Assembly: GCA_964540905.1 (NCBI GenBank)
Contig: CAZIOS010000010.1
Location: 18,841-82,840, forward strand
Length of the DNA: 64,000 bases
Direction of reading: 5' to 3'
Source: VAYN01 sp964540905
GTDB taxonomy: Bacteria > Actinomycetota > Thermoleophilia > Solirubrobacterales > 70-9
Part shown: in pieces, positions 8,480-16,759 of the stretch
Position numbering within the stretch: the stretch's first letter is position 1
How the letters are laid out: every line of letters begins with the position of its first letter
Translations under genes and position numbers: made by a program
Notes under the pieces: model-generated
What the model saw: only the letters and a program-made list of their open reading frames with translations
What the model was told of the DNA's origin: nothing
Database searches by the model: none

Positions 8480-9444
8480 GCGCGGGCGGTGAGCTGCTGC
8501 CGGATCTCCTTCGGCAGCATGAAGCGGACGTCCTCGTGGACGGTGCGCAGCTCGGAGACGTCGTCGGCGCCGCGCTCGCGGAAGAAGCCGACGAGGCGCT
8601 CGACCAGCTCCTCGGGGGCGCTGGCCCCGGAGGTGATGCCGACCGTCTCGACCCCCTGCAGCCAGGCCTCCTCGACCTGGGTGTGGTTGTCGATCAGGTG
8701 CGAGGCGGCGCCGTGTTCGCGGGCGACCTCGACCAGGCGGTTGGAGTTGGAGGAGTTGGTCGAGCCGATCACCAGCACCAGCTCGCACTCCCGGGCCAGC
8801 TGCTTGACGGCGATCTGGCGGTTGGTCGTCGCGTAACAGATGTCGTCGGACTTGGAGCTGACGATCGCCGGGAACTTGGCCCGCAGGGCGGCGATCACCT
8901 CCGCCGTCTCGTCGACCGAGAGCGTCGTCTGGGTGATGAAGGCGACTTTGCCGGGATCGGGCACCTCGAGCCGCTCGACCTCCTCGACGGTTTCGATCAG
9001 GACGATGCTCTCCGGCGCCTCGCCGGTCGTCCCTTCGACCTCCTCGTGGCCGTCGTGGCCGATCATCACGATCGTGTAGCCCGCGGCGGCGAAGCGGCGG
9101 GCGGAGACGTGGACCTTGGTCACCAGCGGGCAGGTGGCGTCGATCGTCCGCAGGTTGCGGGTGGCGGCGTTGTCGTGGACCGCGGGGGCGACGCCGTGGG
9201 CGGAGAAGACGACCATCTCCCCCTCCGGCACCTCGGTCTCCTGCTCGACGAAGATCGCGCCGCGCTTGGATAGCTCCTCGACCACGTGCTTGTTGTGGAC
9301 GATCTCCTTGCGCACGTAGACCGGCGCCCCGTGCAGCTCCAGCGCCCGCTCGACCGTCTGCACGGCGCGGTCGACGCCGGCGCAGTAGCCGCGCGGGGCG
9401 GCCAGGAGCACGCGTTTGGGGGCGGCGGTGGCGGTGGCTGCCAT
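8476..9444 (-). CDS. ispH: IspH, 4-hydroxy-3-methylbut-2-enyl diphosphate reductase
   Basis: A 322-residue 4Fe-4S enzyme for the last step of the MEP isoprenoid pathway, making IPP and DMAPP. The three cluster cysteines are visible: Cys21 (APRGYCAGV), Cys105 (DATCPLV) and Cys203 (DDICYATTNRQ). The SNSNRLVEVA stretch and other motifs are complete, and length is normal. The start ATG lies 6 nt after a TACCCT box on the minus strand. It ends four bases inside the preceding plus-strand gene. Fe-S content fits proximity to the suf cluster, though that may be chance. Confidence 0.95.
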   Translation of the reverse strand: MAATATAAPKRVLLAAPRGYCAGVDRAVQTVERALELHGAPVYVRKEIVHNKHVVEELSKRGAIFVEQETEVPEGEMVVFSAHGVAPAVHDNAATRNLRTIDATCPLVTKVHVSARRFAAAGYTIVMIGHDGHEEVEGTTGEAPESIVLIETVEEVERLEVPDPGKVAFITQTTLSVDETAEVIAALRAKFPAIVSSKSDDICYATTNRQIAVKQLARECELVLVIGSTNSSNSNRLVEVAREHGAASHLIDNHTQVEEAWLQGVETVGITSGASAPEELVERLVGFFRERGADDVSELRTVHEDVRFMLPKEIRQQLTARA

Positions 9445-9450
9445 CCCTGC

Positions 9451-9456
9451 AGGGTA
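9451..9456 (-). promoter_or_regulatory. -10 box of ispH
   Basis: TACCCT on the minus strand ends 6 nt before the ispH ATG, with no Shine-Dalgarno sequence; a leaderless start is likely. Confidence 0.45.
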
Positions 9457-9511
9457 GCGGTGGCGAGGTTGCGGGAACGGGCGCGGGCTGGCCCTGGCGG
9501 GCCCGCGAAGC

Positions 9512-9517
9512 TAGCCT
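9512..9517 (+). promoter_or_regulatory. -10 box of the WS/DGAT gene
   Basis: TAGCCT in the context GCTAGCCT, identical to the sufU box, ends 7 nt before the ATG. It lies in the divergent interval with ispH. Confidence 0.45.
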
Positions 9518-9524
9518 TGCAGCG

Positions 9525-10937
9525 ATGAGCACCTCCGGACGACACCTCGACAGGCTGACCGCGGTCGACGCCTCGTTCCTGACCAACGAGAGCTCGTCCA
9601 GCCACATGCACGTCGGCGCGATCCTGATCTTCGAGGGGCCGCCGCCGCGCTACGTCGACCTGGTCGAGCACGTGCGCGGCCGCCTGCACCTGGTGCCGCG
9701 CTTCCGCCAGAAGATCGTCGTGCCGCCGCTGGAGGCGGGGCGGCCGCTGTGGGCGGACGACGTCAACTTCAACCTGACCTACCACATCCGCCACACGGCG
9801 CTGCCGGAGCCGGGCGGCGAGGAGCAGCTGAAGCGGCTCGCCGGCCGCGTCTTCTCCCAGCAGCTCGACCGCTCGAAGCCGCTCTGGGAGCTGTGGCTGG
9901 CGCAGGGGCTGGAGCGCGACCGCTTCGCGATCCTGACCAAGACCCACCACGCGATGGTCGACGGCATCTCCGGCGTCGACATCGGCACCGTCCTCTTCGA
10001 CCTCGAGCCGGTGCCGGACCCGGCGCCGTTCGAGGACGACTGGGTGCCGCAGCCCGAGCCGGGCACGACCGAGCTGGTCGCCCGCGGCGTCAGCGACGTC
10101 GTCGCGGCGCCGGTCAAGCTCGCCGAGCGGGCGGTCGAGGCGGTCCGCAACCCGGAGACGACGGCGCGCAAGGCGGTCGAGGCGCTGGAGGGGCTGAGCG
10201 AGATCGTCAGCGCCTTCGCCGACCCGGCCCCGGACGTGCCGCTGAACCGCGAGATCGGGCCGCACCGGCGCTACGTCTGGGCGCGCTCGGAGCTGGCGAC
10301 CTTCAAACGGATCAAGGACGCGCTCGGCGGCACCGTCAACGACGTCGTCCTGGCGGTGGTCACCGGCTCGATCCGCGACTGGCTGCACCGCCGCGGCATC
10401 CGCACCGAGGGGCTGGAGCTGCGGGCGCTGGTCCCGGTCTCGATCCGCGGCGAGGACGAGCACGGCGACCTCGGCAACCGGATCGCGCTGATGCGCGGGC
10501 CGCTGCCGGTCTACGTCGAGGACCCGGTGCGGCGGCTGCACACGATCAGTCAGGAGATGGACGGGCTGAAGCGCTCCAAACAGGCGCTCGGCGCCGAAGT
10601 GATCTCGCGCTTCAACGACTTCGCGCCGCCGACGCTGCTGGCGCAGGCCTCGCGGATCAACTTCTCGACCCGTCTCTTCAACCTGATCGTCACCAACGTG
10701 CCCGGCCCGCAGATGCCGCTCTACGTGCTGGGGCGCGAAATGGAGGAGGTCTTCCCGGTCGCCTTCCTGCCGCAGAACCACGCCCTCGCGGTGGCGATCA
10801 TGAGCTACCACGGCAAGGTCGGCTTCGGCCTGCTCGCCGACTACGACTCGGTCGAGGACGTCGAAGCGATCTCCGAGGGCATCGTCGACTCGCTGGCCGA
10901 GCTCGAGCAGGCGGCCGCCGCCACCGCGGCGGCGTGA
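9525..10937 (+). CDS. Wax ester synthase / diacylglycerol acyltransferase (WS/DGAT)
   Basis: A 470-residue bifunctional acyltransferase of the actinobacterial WS/DGAT family, which esterifies diacylglycerol or fatty alcohols with acyl-CoA for storage lipid. The active site HHxxxDG motif is His141-His142-A-M-V-Asp146-Gly147. The N-terminal RLTAVDASFL and the C-terminal NVPGPQMPLYVLG blocks are family hallmarks. It fits the many acyl-CoA enzymes later in the window. The stop codon lies within a large imperfect palindrome (10931-10976). Confidence 0.93.
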   Translation: MSTSGRHLDRLTAVDASFLTNESSSSHMHVGAILIFEGPPPRYVDLVEHVRGRLHLVPRFRQKIVVPPLEAGRPLWADDVNFNLTYHIRHTALPEPGGEEQLKRLAGRVFSQQLDRSKPLWELWLAQGLERDRFAILTKTHHAMVDGISGVDIGTVLFDLEPVPDPAPFEDDWVPQPEPGTTELVARGVSDVVAAPVKLAERAVEAVRNPETTARKAVEALEGLSEIVSAFADPAPDVPLNREIGPHRRYVWARSELATFKRIKDALGGTVNDVVLAVVTGSIRDWLHRRGIRTEGLELRALVPVSIRGEDEHGDLGNRIALMRGPLPVYVEDPVRRLHTISQEMDGLKRSKQALGAEVISRFNDFAPPTLLAQASRINFSTRLFNLIVTNVPGPQMPLYVLGREMEEVFPVAFLPQNHALAVAIMSYHGKVGFGLLADYDSVEDVEAISEGIVDSLAELEQAAAATAAA

Positions 10938-10976
10938 ACGCTTGATGGGGCCATGGGCCCAGTAAGTGTTCACGCC
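10931..10976. repeat. 22-nt-arm imperfect palindrome over the WS/DGAT stop codon
   Basis: Arms 10931-10952 and 10955-10976 pair at about 18 of 22 positions, with two of the remaining positions able to form G-U pairs in RNA. The left arm contains the TGA stop and the word GCTTGATG, which also begins the next palindrome at 11524. It may act as a terminator without a T-tract. Confidence 0.7.
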
Positions 10977-10999
10977 CCCGTCCGGCTGAGCCGAGTATC

Positions 11000-11005
11000 T
11001 AGGCT
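11000..11005 (+). promoter_or_regulatory. -10 box of fxsA
   Basis: TAGGCT ends 6 nt before the GTG start at 11012; no ribosome binding site is seen, so the transcript is probably leaderless. Confidence 0.45.
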
Positions 11006-11011
11006 TGACGT

Positions 11012-11530
11012 GTGGCCCTGCTGATCGTCCTCTTCATCGTCGTCCCGATCGCCGAGCTCTACGTGATCATCCAGGTCGGCGAGCTGATCGGGGTGCTGCC
11101 AACGCTGGCGCTGCTGCTGGCCGACGCCGTGCTCGGCTCGCTGCTGCTCAAACACCAGGGCCGCGGCGCCTGGCGCCGCTTCAACGCGGCGCTGGCGGCG
11201 CGGCGCTTCCCCGGCAAGGAGGCCGCCGACGGCCTCCTGATCGTGCTCGGCGGCAGCCTGCTGCTGGCGCCGGGCTTCCTCACCGACATCGTCGGCGTCT
11301 TCCTGCTGGTGCCGCCGACCCGGGCGATCGCCCGCGCCCTGCTGCGCCGCTTCACGGTCGGCCGCTTCACCGTGGTCGGGATGCCCGGCGGCGCCGGCGG
11401 CTTCGGCGGGCGGCCCGGTGCCGGCGCCCCCGGCCCGCAGCGCCCCTACGACTTCGACGCCAGCGCCGAAGAGGTGCCGCCCAACGGCAACGGCGCCGGC
11501 CACCGGCTCCCCCGCAGCGACGACGCTTGA
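11012..11530 (+). CDS. fxsA: FxsA family membrane protein
   Basis: A 172-residue FxsA/YeaL-type protein. Residues 1-45 hold two hydrophobic segments (LLIVLFIVVPIAELYVIIQV and the following LPTLALLLADAVLGSLLL), then the conserved GRGAWRRFNAAL region and a third membrane stretch (LGGSLLLAPGFLTDIVGVFLL). The family in E. coli relieves phage T7 exclusion when overproduced; its normal role is unknown. The tail is glycine- and proline-rich. It uses a GTG start and its stop lies within a perfect 19-bp palindrome. Confidence 0.88.
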   Translation: MALLIVLFIVVPIAELYVIIQVGELIGVLPTLALLLADAVLGSLLLKHQGRGAWRRFNAALAARRFPGKEAADGLLIVLGGSLLLAPGFLTDIVGVFLLVPPTRAIARALLRRFTVGRFTVVGMPGGAGGFGGRPGAGAPGPQRPYDFDASAEEVPPNGNGAGHRLPRSDDA

Positions 11531-11569
11531 TGAGTTAATCCGGTCATAGGCGGATTAACTCATCAAGCG
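11524..11569. repeat. Perfect 19-bp inverted repeat over the fxsA stop codon
   Basis: CGCTTGATGAGTTAATCCG (11524-11542) is exactly complementary to 11551-11569 around an 8-nt loop (gtcatagg). The fxsA TGA is inside the left arm. Its AT-rich TTAATCC core is unlike the surrounding sequence and no T-run follows. Confidence 0.88.
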
Positions 11570-11648
11570 GTGGATGGAGGCTGATCTTCACAAGATCTGT
11601 ATGGGGAGGGCGCTGAAGTTCACGCGGCCTTGACGGCGCCCGGCGCAG

Positions 11649-11670
11649 CATCGGGGGTTGATCCCCGATG
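11649..11670 (+). promoter_or_regulatory. Hairpin that sequesters the permease start codon
   Basis: CATCGGGG (11649-11656), loop GTTGAT, CCCCGATG (11663-11670): a perfect 8-bp stem whose last three bases are the ATG of the permease. The only purine-rich candidate ribosome site (GGGGG) lies at the top of the left arm. Initiation could be controlled by opening this stem. Confidence 0.6.
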
Positions 11671-13614
11671 GCCAATCTGAAGACTCGCGGGCTGCGCAAA
11701 ACGGTCGGGGTGCCGGGCCTGTTCGCGACCGCCTACGGCAACGTCGGCTCCTCGATCTACTACGCGCTGGGGCTGGTGGCGGCCCACGCGCTGGGGCTGA
11801 CGCCGCTGGTCTTCCTCTTCGCCGGCGGCCTCTTCGCCCTCACCGCCAAGACCTACGCCGAGGGCGCCGCGATGTTCCCCGAGGCGGGCGGCTCCTCGTC
11901 CTTCGCCCGTCACGCCTTCAACGAGGTCGTCTCCTTCATCGCCGGCTGGGGGCTCTCGCTGGACTACATCCTCACGATCGCGATCAGCGCCTTCTTCGTG
12001 CCCCACTACCTCGCCGTCTTCTTCCCGGCGCTGGGCCACGCGCCGGGGGACGTGATCGGCGGCGTCGCGGTGATCGGCCTGCTCGCCCTGGTCAACATCC
12101 GCGGCCTCGGCGAGTCGGCGAAGCTGAACATCGGCCTGGCGCTGCTCGACCTCTTCACCCAGATCGCCCTGGTCGGGCTGGGCGCGGTGCTCGTCCTCCA
12201 CCCCTCCGTCCTCGTCGACCAGGTGCACCTCGGCACCGCCCCGAGCTTCTCGCAGCTGATCTTTGCCGTCTCGATCTCGATGCTCGCCTACACCGGGATC
12301 GAGACCGTCTCCAACATGGCCGAGGAGGCGCGCGACCCCGGCGAGCAGGTGCCGAAGGCGGTCAACCTGGTGCTGATCGCCGTGCTCGGCATCTACGCCG
12401 GGATCTCGATCGTCGCCCTCTCGGCGCTGCCGGTCACCCAGAACGCCGCCGGGCACTACTCGACCGCGCTCGGCACCACCTACAGCAACGACCCGGTGCT
12501 GGGGATCGTCTCGGCCCTGGGGCTGCACGGAACCGTCTCCACCGTCGCCCACTACTACGTCGGCGCGCTGGCGGCGACGATCCTGCTGATCGCGACCAAC
12601 GCGGGGATGATCGGCATCTCCCGCCTCTCCTGGTCGCTGGCCGAGCATCGCCAGCTGCCCGGCGTCTTCGCCAAGCTGCACCGGCGCTACCAGACGCCCT
12701 GGTTCACGATCCTCTTCTTCGCGGCGATCGCGGCGGTGCTGGTGCTGCCGGGCAACACGACCTTCCTCGGCAACCTCTACAGCTTCGGGGCGATGCTCTC
12801 GTTCACGATCGCCCACCTCTCGATCGTGGCGCTGCGGCGGCGCCAGCCCGAGCGCTACCGCCCCTACAGGGCGCCCTGGAACGTGCGCTGGCGCGGGGCC
12901 GAGATCCCGCTGACGGCGGTGCTCGGGGCCGTCGGCACCGGCGCCGCCTTCGTCTCGGTGATCGTCCTCCACCCGGAGGCGCGGATCATCGGCACGGCCT
13001 GGCTCGGGATCGGGCTGATCGGCTACCTGCTCTACCGCCGCCACCTCGGCATCGACCCGCGCGAGGTGCAGCAGGTGCGGCGGCCGCAGCGGCCGGTCGG
13101 CTTCCTCGACATCTCCTACAAATCCGCCCTGGTGCCGATCTTCGGCCCCGAGATCGACACCGACGCGATGCACCGGGCGGCCGCGGTGGTCGACCCCGAC
13201 GCCAGCGTCGAGGCCTTCTACGTGCTCAAAATCCCCCGCAAGCACGAGCTGCCCGACGGCGGCTTCGACGAGCTGGAATACGAAGCCCGCTGCGCCCTCG
13301 AGGAGGCCCGCCTGCAGGCCCGCGCCCGCGGCCTCAAAGTCCGGGTCAACCTCGTCCGCACCCGCAACCCCGGCCGCGCGATCGTCGAAGAGGCGCTCGA
13401 GCGCGGCTCCGACCTGATCTACATCAGCACCGACCACGCCCCCAGCGACGAGCGCCTGCTGGGCCCGACCACCCGCTACCTGCTCAACAAGCGCCCCTGC
13501 CGGGTGATCGTCGAGGGCGCCGGGAACGGCGACGGTCGCGTGCCCAGGGCGAAAGCGGCGATGGGTGCGTCGGTGGCGCAGGGCGCAGACCCAGCGCCGG
13601 TTGGCCGGGTTTAG
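11668..13614 (+). CDS. APC-superfamily amino-acid permease with C-terminal USP-like domain
   Basis: A 648-residue protein. Residues 1-470 are an APC permease with about twelve membrane segments (VPGLFATAYGNVGSSIYYALG at the N-terminus, IETVSNMAEEARDPGEQVPKA in the middle). Residues about 485-620 resemble a universal stress protein domain (DISYKSALVPIFG, RAIVEEALERGSDLIYISTDH). Such fusions are believed to import amino acids under nucleotide-linked regulation; the substrate cannot be told. Translation probably starts at the ATG inside the 11649-11670 hairpin. The 3' end overlaps the convergent secreted-protein gene by four bases. Confidence 0.85.
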   Translation: MANLKTRGLRKTVGVPGLFATAYGNVGSSIYYALGLVAAHALGLTPLVFLFAGGLFALTAKTYAEGAAMFPEAGGSSSFARHAFNEVVSFIAGWGLSLDYILTIAISAFFVPHYLAVFFPALGHAPGDVIGGVAVIGLLALVNIRGLGESAKLNIGLALLDLFTQIALVGLGAVLVLHPSVLVDQVHLGTAPSFSQLIFAVSISMLAYTGIETVSNMAEEARDPGEQVPKAVNLVLIAVLGIYAGISIVALSALPVTQNAAGHYSTALGTTYSNDPVLGIVSALGLHGTVSTVAHYYVGALAATILLIATNAGMIGISRLSWSLAEHRQLPGVFAKLHRRYQTPWFTILFFAAIAAVLVLPGNTTFLGNLYSFGAMLSFTIAHLSIVALRRRQPERYRPYRAPWNVRWRGAEIPLTAVLGAVGTGAAFVSVIVLHPEARIIGTAWLGIGLIGYLLYRRHLGIDPREVQQVRRPQRPVGFLDISYKSALVPIFGPEIDTDAMHRAAAVVDPDASVEAFYVLKIPRKHELPDGGFDELEYEARCALEEARLQARARGLKVRVNLVRTRNPGRAIVEEALERGSDLIYISTDHAPSDERLLGPTTRYLLNKRPCRVIVEGAGNGDGRVPRAKAAMGASVAQGADPAPVGRV

Positions 13615-14588
13615 ACGCCGGGCTTCCCTCTCGCCGGGCCTTCCCACTCGGCGTGGACGAGCTTCGCCCGAAGCTCGCTGCCGGTCAGCGGCACGTCCGC
13701 CCGTCCCGGCATGTCGACGGTCAGGTCTCCACTCCAGCGGCGGCTTGCCCTCTTGCCGCGGTCGAACCGGGCCGTTCCGGCAAAGGGGGCAGGGGGGCTA
13801 ACGGTCGCAGTCTGAAGACGCGGGTCGTATCTGAAGGTCCGCGCCGGCATCAGTAGCGTCGTGCCCCTCTCGATCGAGATGCCATCGTGGTATTCGGAGA
13901 CGCCGACTTCAAACCGCGCCTGGGCGTTGGGGCGGTTCTTGACGACACTGAGCTCCGGACCCAATTGAGGATTGCGGATGCGCAGTTCCGCGCCGGGCAT
14001 GGAAGGGCCACCGCCCCCACCAGAGACGCCGCCACACAGCGCGTTGAGCAGGAAGTCGATACTGCCCGGCGCGGAAGTCGCCTTGACTTCCGTGTAGCCC
14101 TCCTCGCCGTGGAAGTCGATCTTCCCCTCGTAGTAGCCGGAGTCGAAGGACACCGGCTTCCCTCCGCATTTGGGGCGAGCCGTCGTCGGCTGGCCCGACG
14201 GATGGAAGGCAACCGAGATTTCACCGAGTTCGCCGAGGTTGGCCTGGATCGACGTTTCGGTCACGGTGGCGGGGGCCGAGTAGCTGACCGCGGCGTGCTT
14301 TCCGCTCACGAATATCTCAACCCCGGCCGATCGCCCGTCCCGCGCCGGCACACCCAGGACGACGAAGGAATAGCCGTTGCTGCCCTGTAGCTGAAACCCA
14401 TCTGGGATTGGGAGCTTGGGCGAAGTTGCGGCCGCGGCGATGCTGGTCATCGTGAGCACGGCCAGAGCGGAGACCAGCAGCGCCCCCGCCCCTGTCCGTG
14501 CCATCCGCGAGCCTGTCGCCCTATACATGCTGGTGTCCGTGCGTCCGCAGGACTTCGAGGTTGATGCGTTCGCCGTTGCGGTGAGCAT
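13611..14588 (-). CDS. Secreted protein of unknown function
   Basis: A frame of 325 codons. The signal peptide is MARTGAGALLVSALAVLTMTSIAAAA, so the true start may be the ATG at 14504; the ATGs at 14588 and 14528 give an unusual extra N-terminal stretch. The mature region is beta-rich with a glycine run (SGGGGGPSM) near its middle and two cysteines. No known domain is recognised. Base composition is lower in GC than the flanking genes, marking the start of the accessory island. A TATAGG box on the minus strand near 14620 may be its promoter. Confidence 0.65.
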   Translation of the reverse strand: MLTATANASTSKSCGRTDTSMYRATGSRMARTGAGALLVSALAVLTMTSIAAAATSPKLPIPDGFQLQGSNGYSFVVLGVPARDGRSAGVEIFVSGKHAAVSYSAPATVTETSIQANLGELGEISVAFHPSGQPTTARPKCGGKPVSFDSGYYEGKIDFHGEEGYTEVKATSAPGSIDFLLNALCGGVSGGGGGPSMPGAELRIRNPQLGPELSVVKNRPNAQARFEVGVSEYHDGISIERGTTLLMPARTFRYDPRLQTATVSPPAPFAGTARFDRGKRASRRWSGDLTVDMPGRADVPLTGSELRAKLVHAEWEGPARGKPGV

Positions 14589-14645
14589 TCGTCTTGCTTG
14601 GCGCGATCACAGACGGACCCTATAAAAGATTCTCCAGTTCCCGGG

Positions 14646-14651
14646 TAGTAT
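14646..14651 (+). promoter_or_regulatory. -10 box of the 14659 gene
   Basis: TAGTAT ends 7 nt before the ATG at 14659 in the divergent interval; there is no ribosome binding site. Confidence 0.45.
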
Positions 14652-14658
14652 CGAAGCG

Positions 14659-15216
14659 ATGCGCAGAGGGACATCGCTTGCACTCGTGGTGGTCGCCGCG
14701 CTTCTGGCCTTCGTCCCATCCGCCGCTGCCAGCTGCATCGCCAGGCACAGCGTCCCGATTGCGAGCGGTCCGAGCCCTGAAGGCGATCAATGGACGGTCG
14801 AAGGGACGATCGGCGACAACGGCAGCTGCAGCGAGTGGCTCTTCGGCATGGATTTCGATCTTCCCGGTGCGGTGCGCTGGGGCTGGGGAACCGGAATACC
14901 TGCGGGCGGTCATCTCTCCAAGGACTTCACGATCGATGCTTCAGACGATCTTCAGGAAGATGGCTCCTGGCGCATTTTCAGCGGAACCGTGGCCGGCGGC
15001 GTGGCGAAGCTGGTAGCCGGGTTGAGCGATGGAAAGCGCCTTACGATCAAACCCAGATCGGCTCCCGCGCAGCTCCGCCGGCAAGTTGCCTGGCTGAGGA
15101 ATGCCCGCTACTTCGTCCAGTACTACCCGCCAGAGGGCTTCGTCACCTCCGTCTCGCTTTTCAGCGCCTCAGGCCAGCTGCTGTATCAGGAACGTGGCTC
15201 TGAAGGCACGTTCTGA
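14659..15216 (+). CDS. Small secreted protein of unknown function
   Basis: A 185-residue protein with a classic signal peptide (MRRGTSLALVVVAALLAFVPSAAAS) and about 160 mature residues with a cysteine pair early (C27 and C52 by eye). The sequence alternates aromatic and polar residues as in secreted beta-sandwich proteins, but no family is recognised. It is divergent from the secreted protein at 13611-14588 and may be expressed with it. Its last 31 nt overlap the end of the convergent frameshifted gene. GC content is lower than the window average. Confidence 0.65.
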   Translation: MRRGTSLALVVVAALLAFVPSAAASCIARHSVPIASGPSPEGDQWTVEGTIGDNGSCSEWLFGMDFDLPGAVRWGWGTGIPAGGHLSKDFTIDASDDLQEDGSWRIFSGTVAGGVAKLVAGLSDGKRLTIKPRSAPAQLRRQVAWLRNARYFVQYYPPEGFVTSVSLFSASGQLLYQERGSEGTF

Positions 15217-15622
15217 CTACCTCCGCGATCCGCGCCTTCAACCCGAGCGCGAAGTAGTCGCCTCAGCCCGGCAGCGGGCTCGTTGAAGGTCGCGGCGAGG
15301 CCGTTGGCAAACTCGGCGCTCGGCGTCGGGGGAGCCGCGATGGCGCCGTCGGTGGCGTCGATGGCGACGTGCTGGACGACGTAGCGCCGTTCTGAGGTCT
15401 CGGTCGCGGCGCCCCTTGGCTCGGCCAGCCTGCGGGCGTCGTGGCCGAGCTGGAAGGTGCATATATGGCCACCGCGCGGGGATTGGGGCAGGCACCATAG
15501 GTGCCGAGGATGTGGATCAGCGCGTCTTCGTCGACGTCGTTCTCGGCGCATCGGGCGGGGACGTCCTTCTTTGTGCGCTTGTAGTCGGCTTCGAGCCGGG
15601 CGATGTCGGCGGGGTGGATCAA
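15186..15622 (-). pseudogene. Frameshifted paralogue of the 16047-16445 protein
   Basis: Two overlapping minus-strand frames together give one protein. The N-terminal part (from a TTG at 15622 that overlaps the previous stop, or the ATG at 15682) runs IHPADIARLEADYKRTKKDV to NPRAVAIYA. The C-terminal part then continues as TFQLGHDARRLA in the other frame, through RYVVQHVAID to a stop at 15186. The words FQLG and RYVVxHVxxD recur in the same order and spacing in the protein at 16047-16445. One missing base near 15460 (in ATATATG) explains the break. It is either a recent pseudogene or a sequence error. Function is unknown. Confidence 0.6.
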
Positions 15623-16050
15623 TTGAGAGGCGCCTCCCTCGGCTCGCCGGGCGTCGGCCCCGAGCGCAGCAGCGAGGCCCACACACCGCCACCGCCGTTG
15701 AGGATGCCGGTGACCACCACCGCCGCACCCGCTCGCAGCTCGCCCCCTGCCTCAGCGGCGACCGCGTCGGGCACTTCGACCTCGCAGCTCGCCATCTCCT
15801 CACCCTCCCCAGGCTGTTCTTCGACCAGGAAGGCGACCAGTAGCAGGGTGACCGGCTCGCCCCTGCGGTCTTTGTCCTCCTGGGGTTCGGCGATCAGGAC
15901 TCCGGAGAGAAAGACGGAGTTGAGCCCCAGCTCTGTCTGGGCCACCTCCAGGGCACGCAGCTCCTCTCCCAGTCCTTGCGGACTCCCGCAATGCAGGCAG
16001 GCGGCCTCGGCGTGTCGGCGCTCGGACCGGCAGGAGCGCGGGAGCCTCAC
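15619..16050 (-). CDS. SSB-like OB-fold protein
   Basis: A 143-residue protein. Residues 44-128 look like a single-stranded DNA-binding OB fold: NSVFLSGVLIAEP opens like SSB strand 1, followed by GEPVTLLLVAFLVEE, and the end reads LRAGAAVVVTGILNGGGGVWASLL like the SSB GDxVxVEGxL strand. The N-terminus has a CLHC pair (residues 18-21). No acidic SSB tail tip is present. It overlaps its upstream gene by ATGA and its downstream gene by TTGA, so three genes are translated together. The OB-fold call rests on pattern only; nucleic-acid binding is inferred. Confidence 0.55.
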   Translation of the reverse strand: MRLPRSCRSERRHAEAACLHCGSPQGLGEELRALEVAQTELGLNSVFLSGVLIAEPQEDKDRRGEPVTLLLVAFLVEEQPGEGEEMASCEVEVPDAVAAEAGGELRAGAAVVVTGILNGGGGVWASLLRSGPTPGEPREAPLN

Positions 16051-16445
16051 CCCCGGTCCTCATCCCAGCTATCGACGCCATCGAGTGGGTTCAGCAGCTC
16101 GGAGGTTTCCTCGGCTTCCTCACGGCGAAAGGTGGGATCGCTGACGATGTTGTCGTTGTCGATGTCGACGACGACGTGCTTGACGACGTAACGGGGGCCG
16201 GGGCGGCGGGCGGCGCGCTTCTGTTCCTGCTTTCGGTGCAGCTCATAGCCGAGCTGGAAGGCGGCGAGGGTCGCTCGGTGCACCTCGCCCTTGGAGAGGC
16301 AGATCTCGCCGGCCCGCACCATCGCCATCTCGCTGATGCCGTTTACCAGACACCAATCGGCGGTCACCCGTGGGAGCCCGATCCGCGCCAACTCGTCCAC
16401 GTCCGGGGTCTCGAGCAGCGGCTTCCTCCCTACATCTTCAGGCAT
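16047..16445 (-). CDS. Unknown protein, first gene of the OB-fold operon
   Basis: 132 residues from the ATG at 16445, which has AAGGA nine bases upstream; a GTG at 16487 in the same frame adds 14 residues but its ribosome site would be too close. The protein has a helical N-terminal half (TPDVDELARIGLPRVTADW, GEVHRATLAAFQLGYELH), a basic linker and RYVVKHVVVDIDNDNIVSD, then an acidic tail ending in SWDEDRG. The family is not recognised. It is a paralogue of the frameshifted gene at 15186-15622 and overlaps the SSB-like gene by four bases. Confidence 0.6.
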   Translation of the reverse strand: MPEDVGRKPLLETPDVDELARIGLPRVTADWCLVNGISEMAMVRAGEICLSKGEVHRATLAAFQLGYELHRKQEQKRAARRPGPRYVVKHVVVDIDNDNIVSDPTFRREEAEETSELLNPLDGVDSWDEDRG

Positions 16446-16759
16446 GGCAAGCCGTCCTTGTCTGGACCTTGAGGATGCGAGATTCACTCCTCTTGAGGCC
16501 AGCTTTTCCTACCGTTTTGTTTGGCACCTGATATCTCCTCAGGAGGGCGGCCTTTAGCAGGGCTTACCTCGCTCGATTCGAGAGTGCGACGGGGAGATTC
16601 AGGTTCACGGAGTGACACTCACCTCGCCCCCATTGCTTAGAACGGCGCCTACCTTTAACCACTCGACGGATCTCCACAACCCAAGTATTCGAGCCCAGCA
16701 AATCAACCGCTGGAATATTTTCCAATCGGACTATGCGGGAGATGGACCATCAGCGATGA
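16446..16759. other. Gene-poor, AT-richer interval
   Basis: Upstream region of the minus-strand OB-fold operon. Apart from the possible extension of that operon's first gene to 16487, I see no coding frame with a credible start. The stretch around 16620-16740 (…GGAATATTTTCC…) is the most AT-rich part of the window, consistent with a promoter or foreign DNA. Confidence 0.5.
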
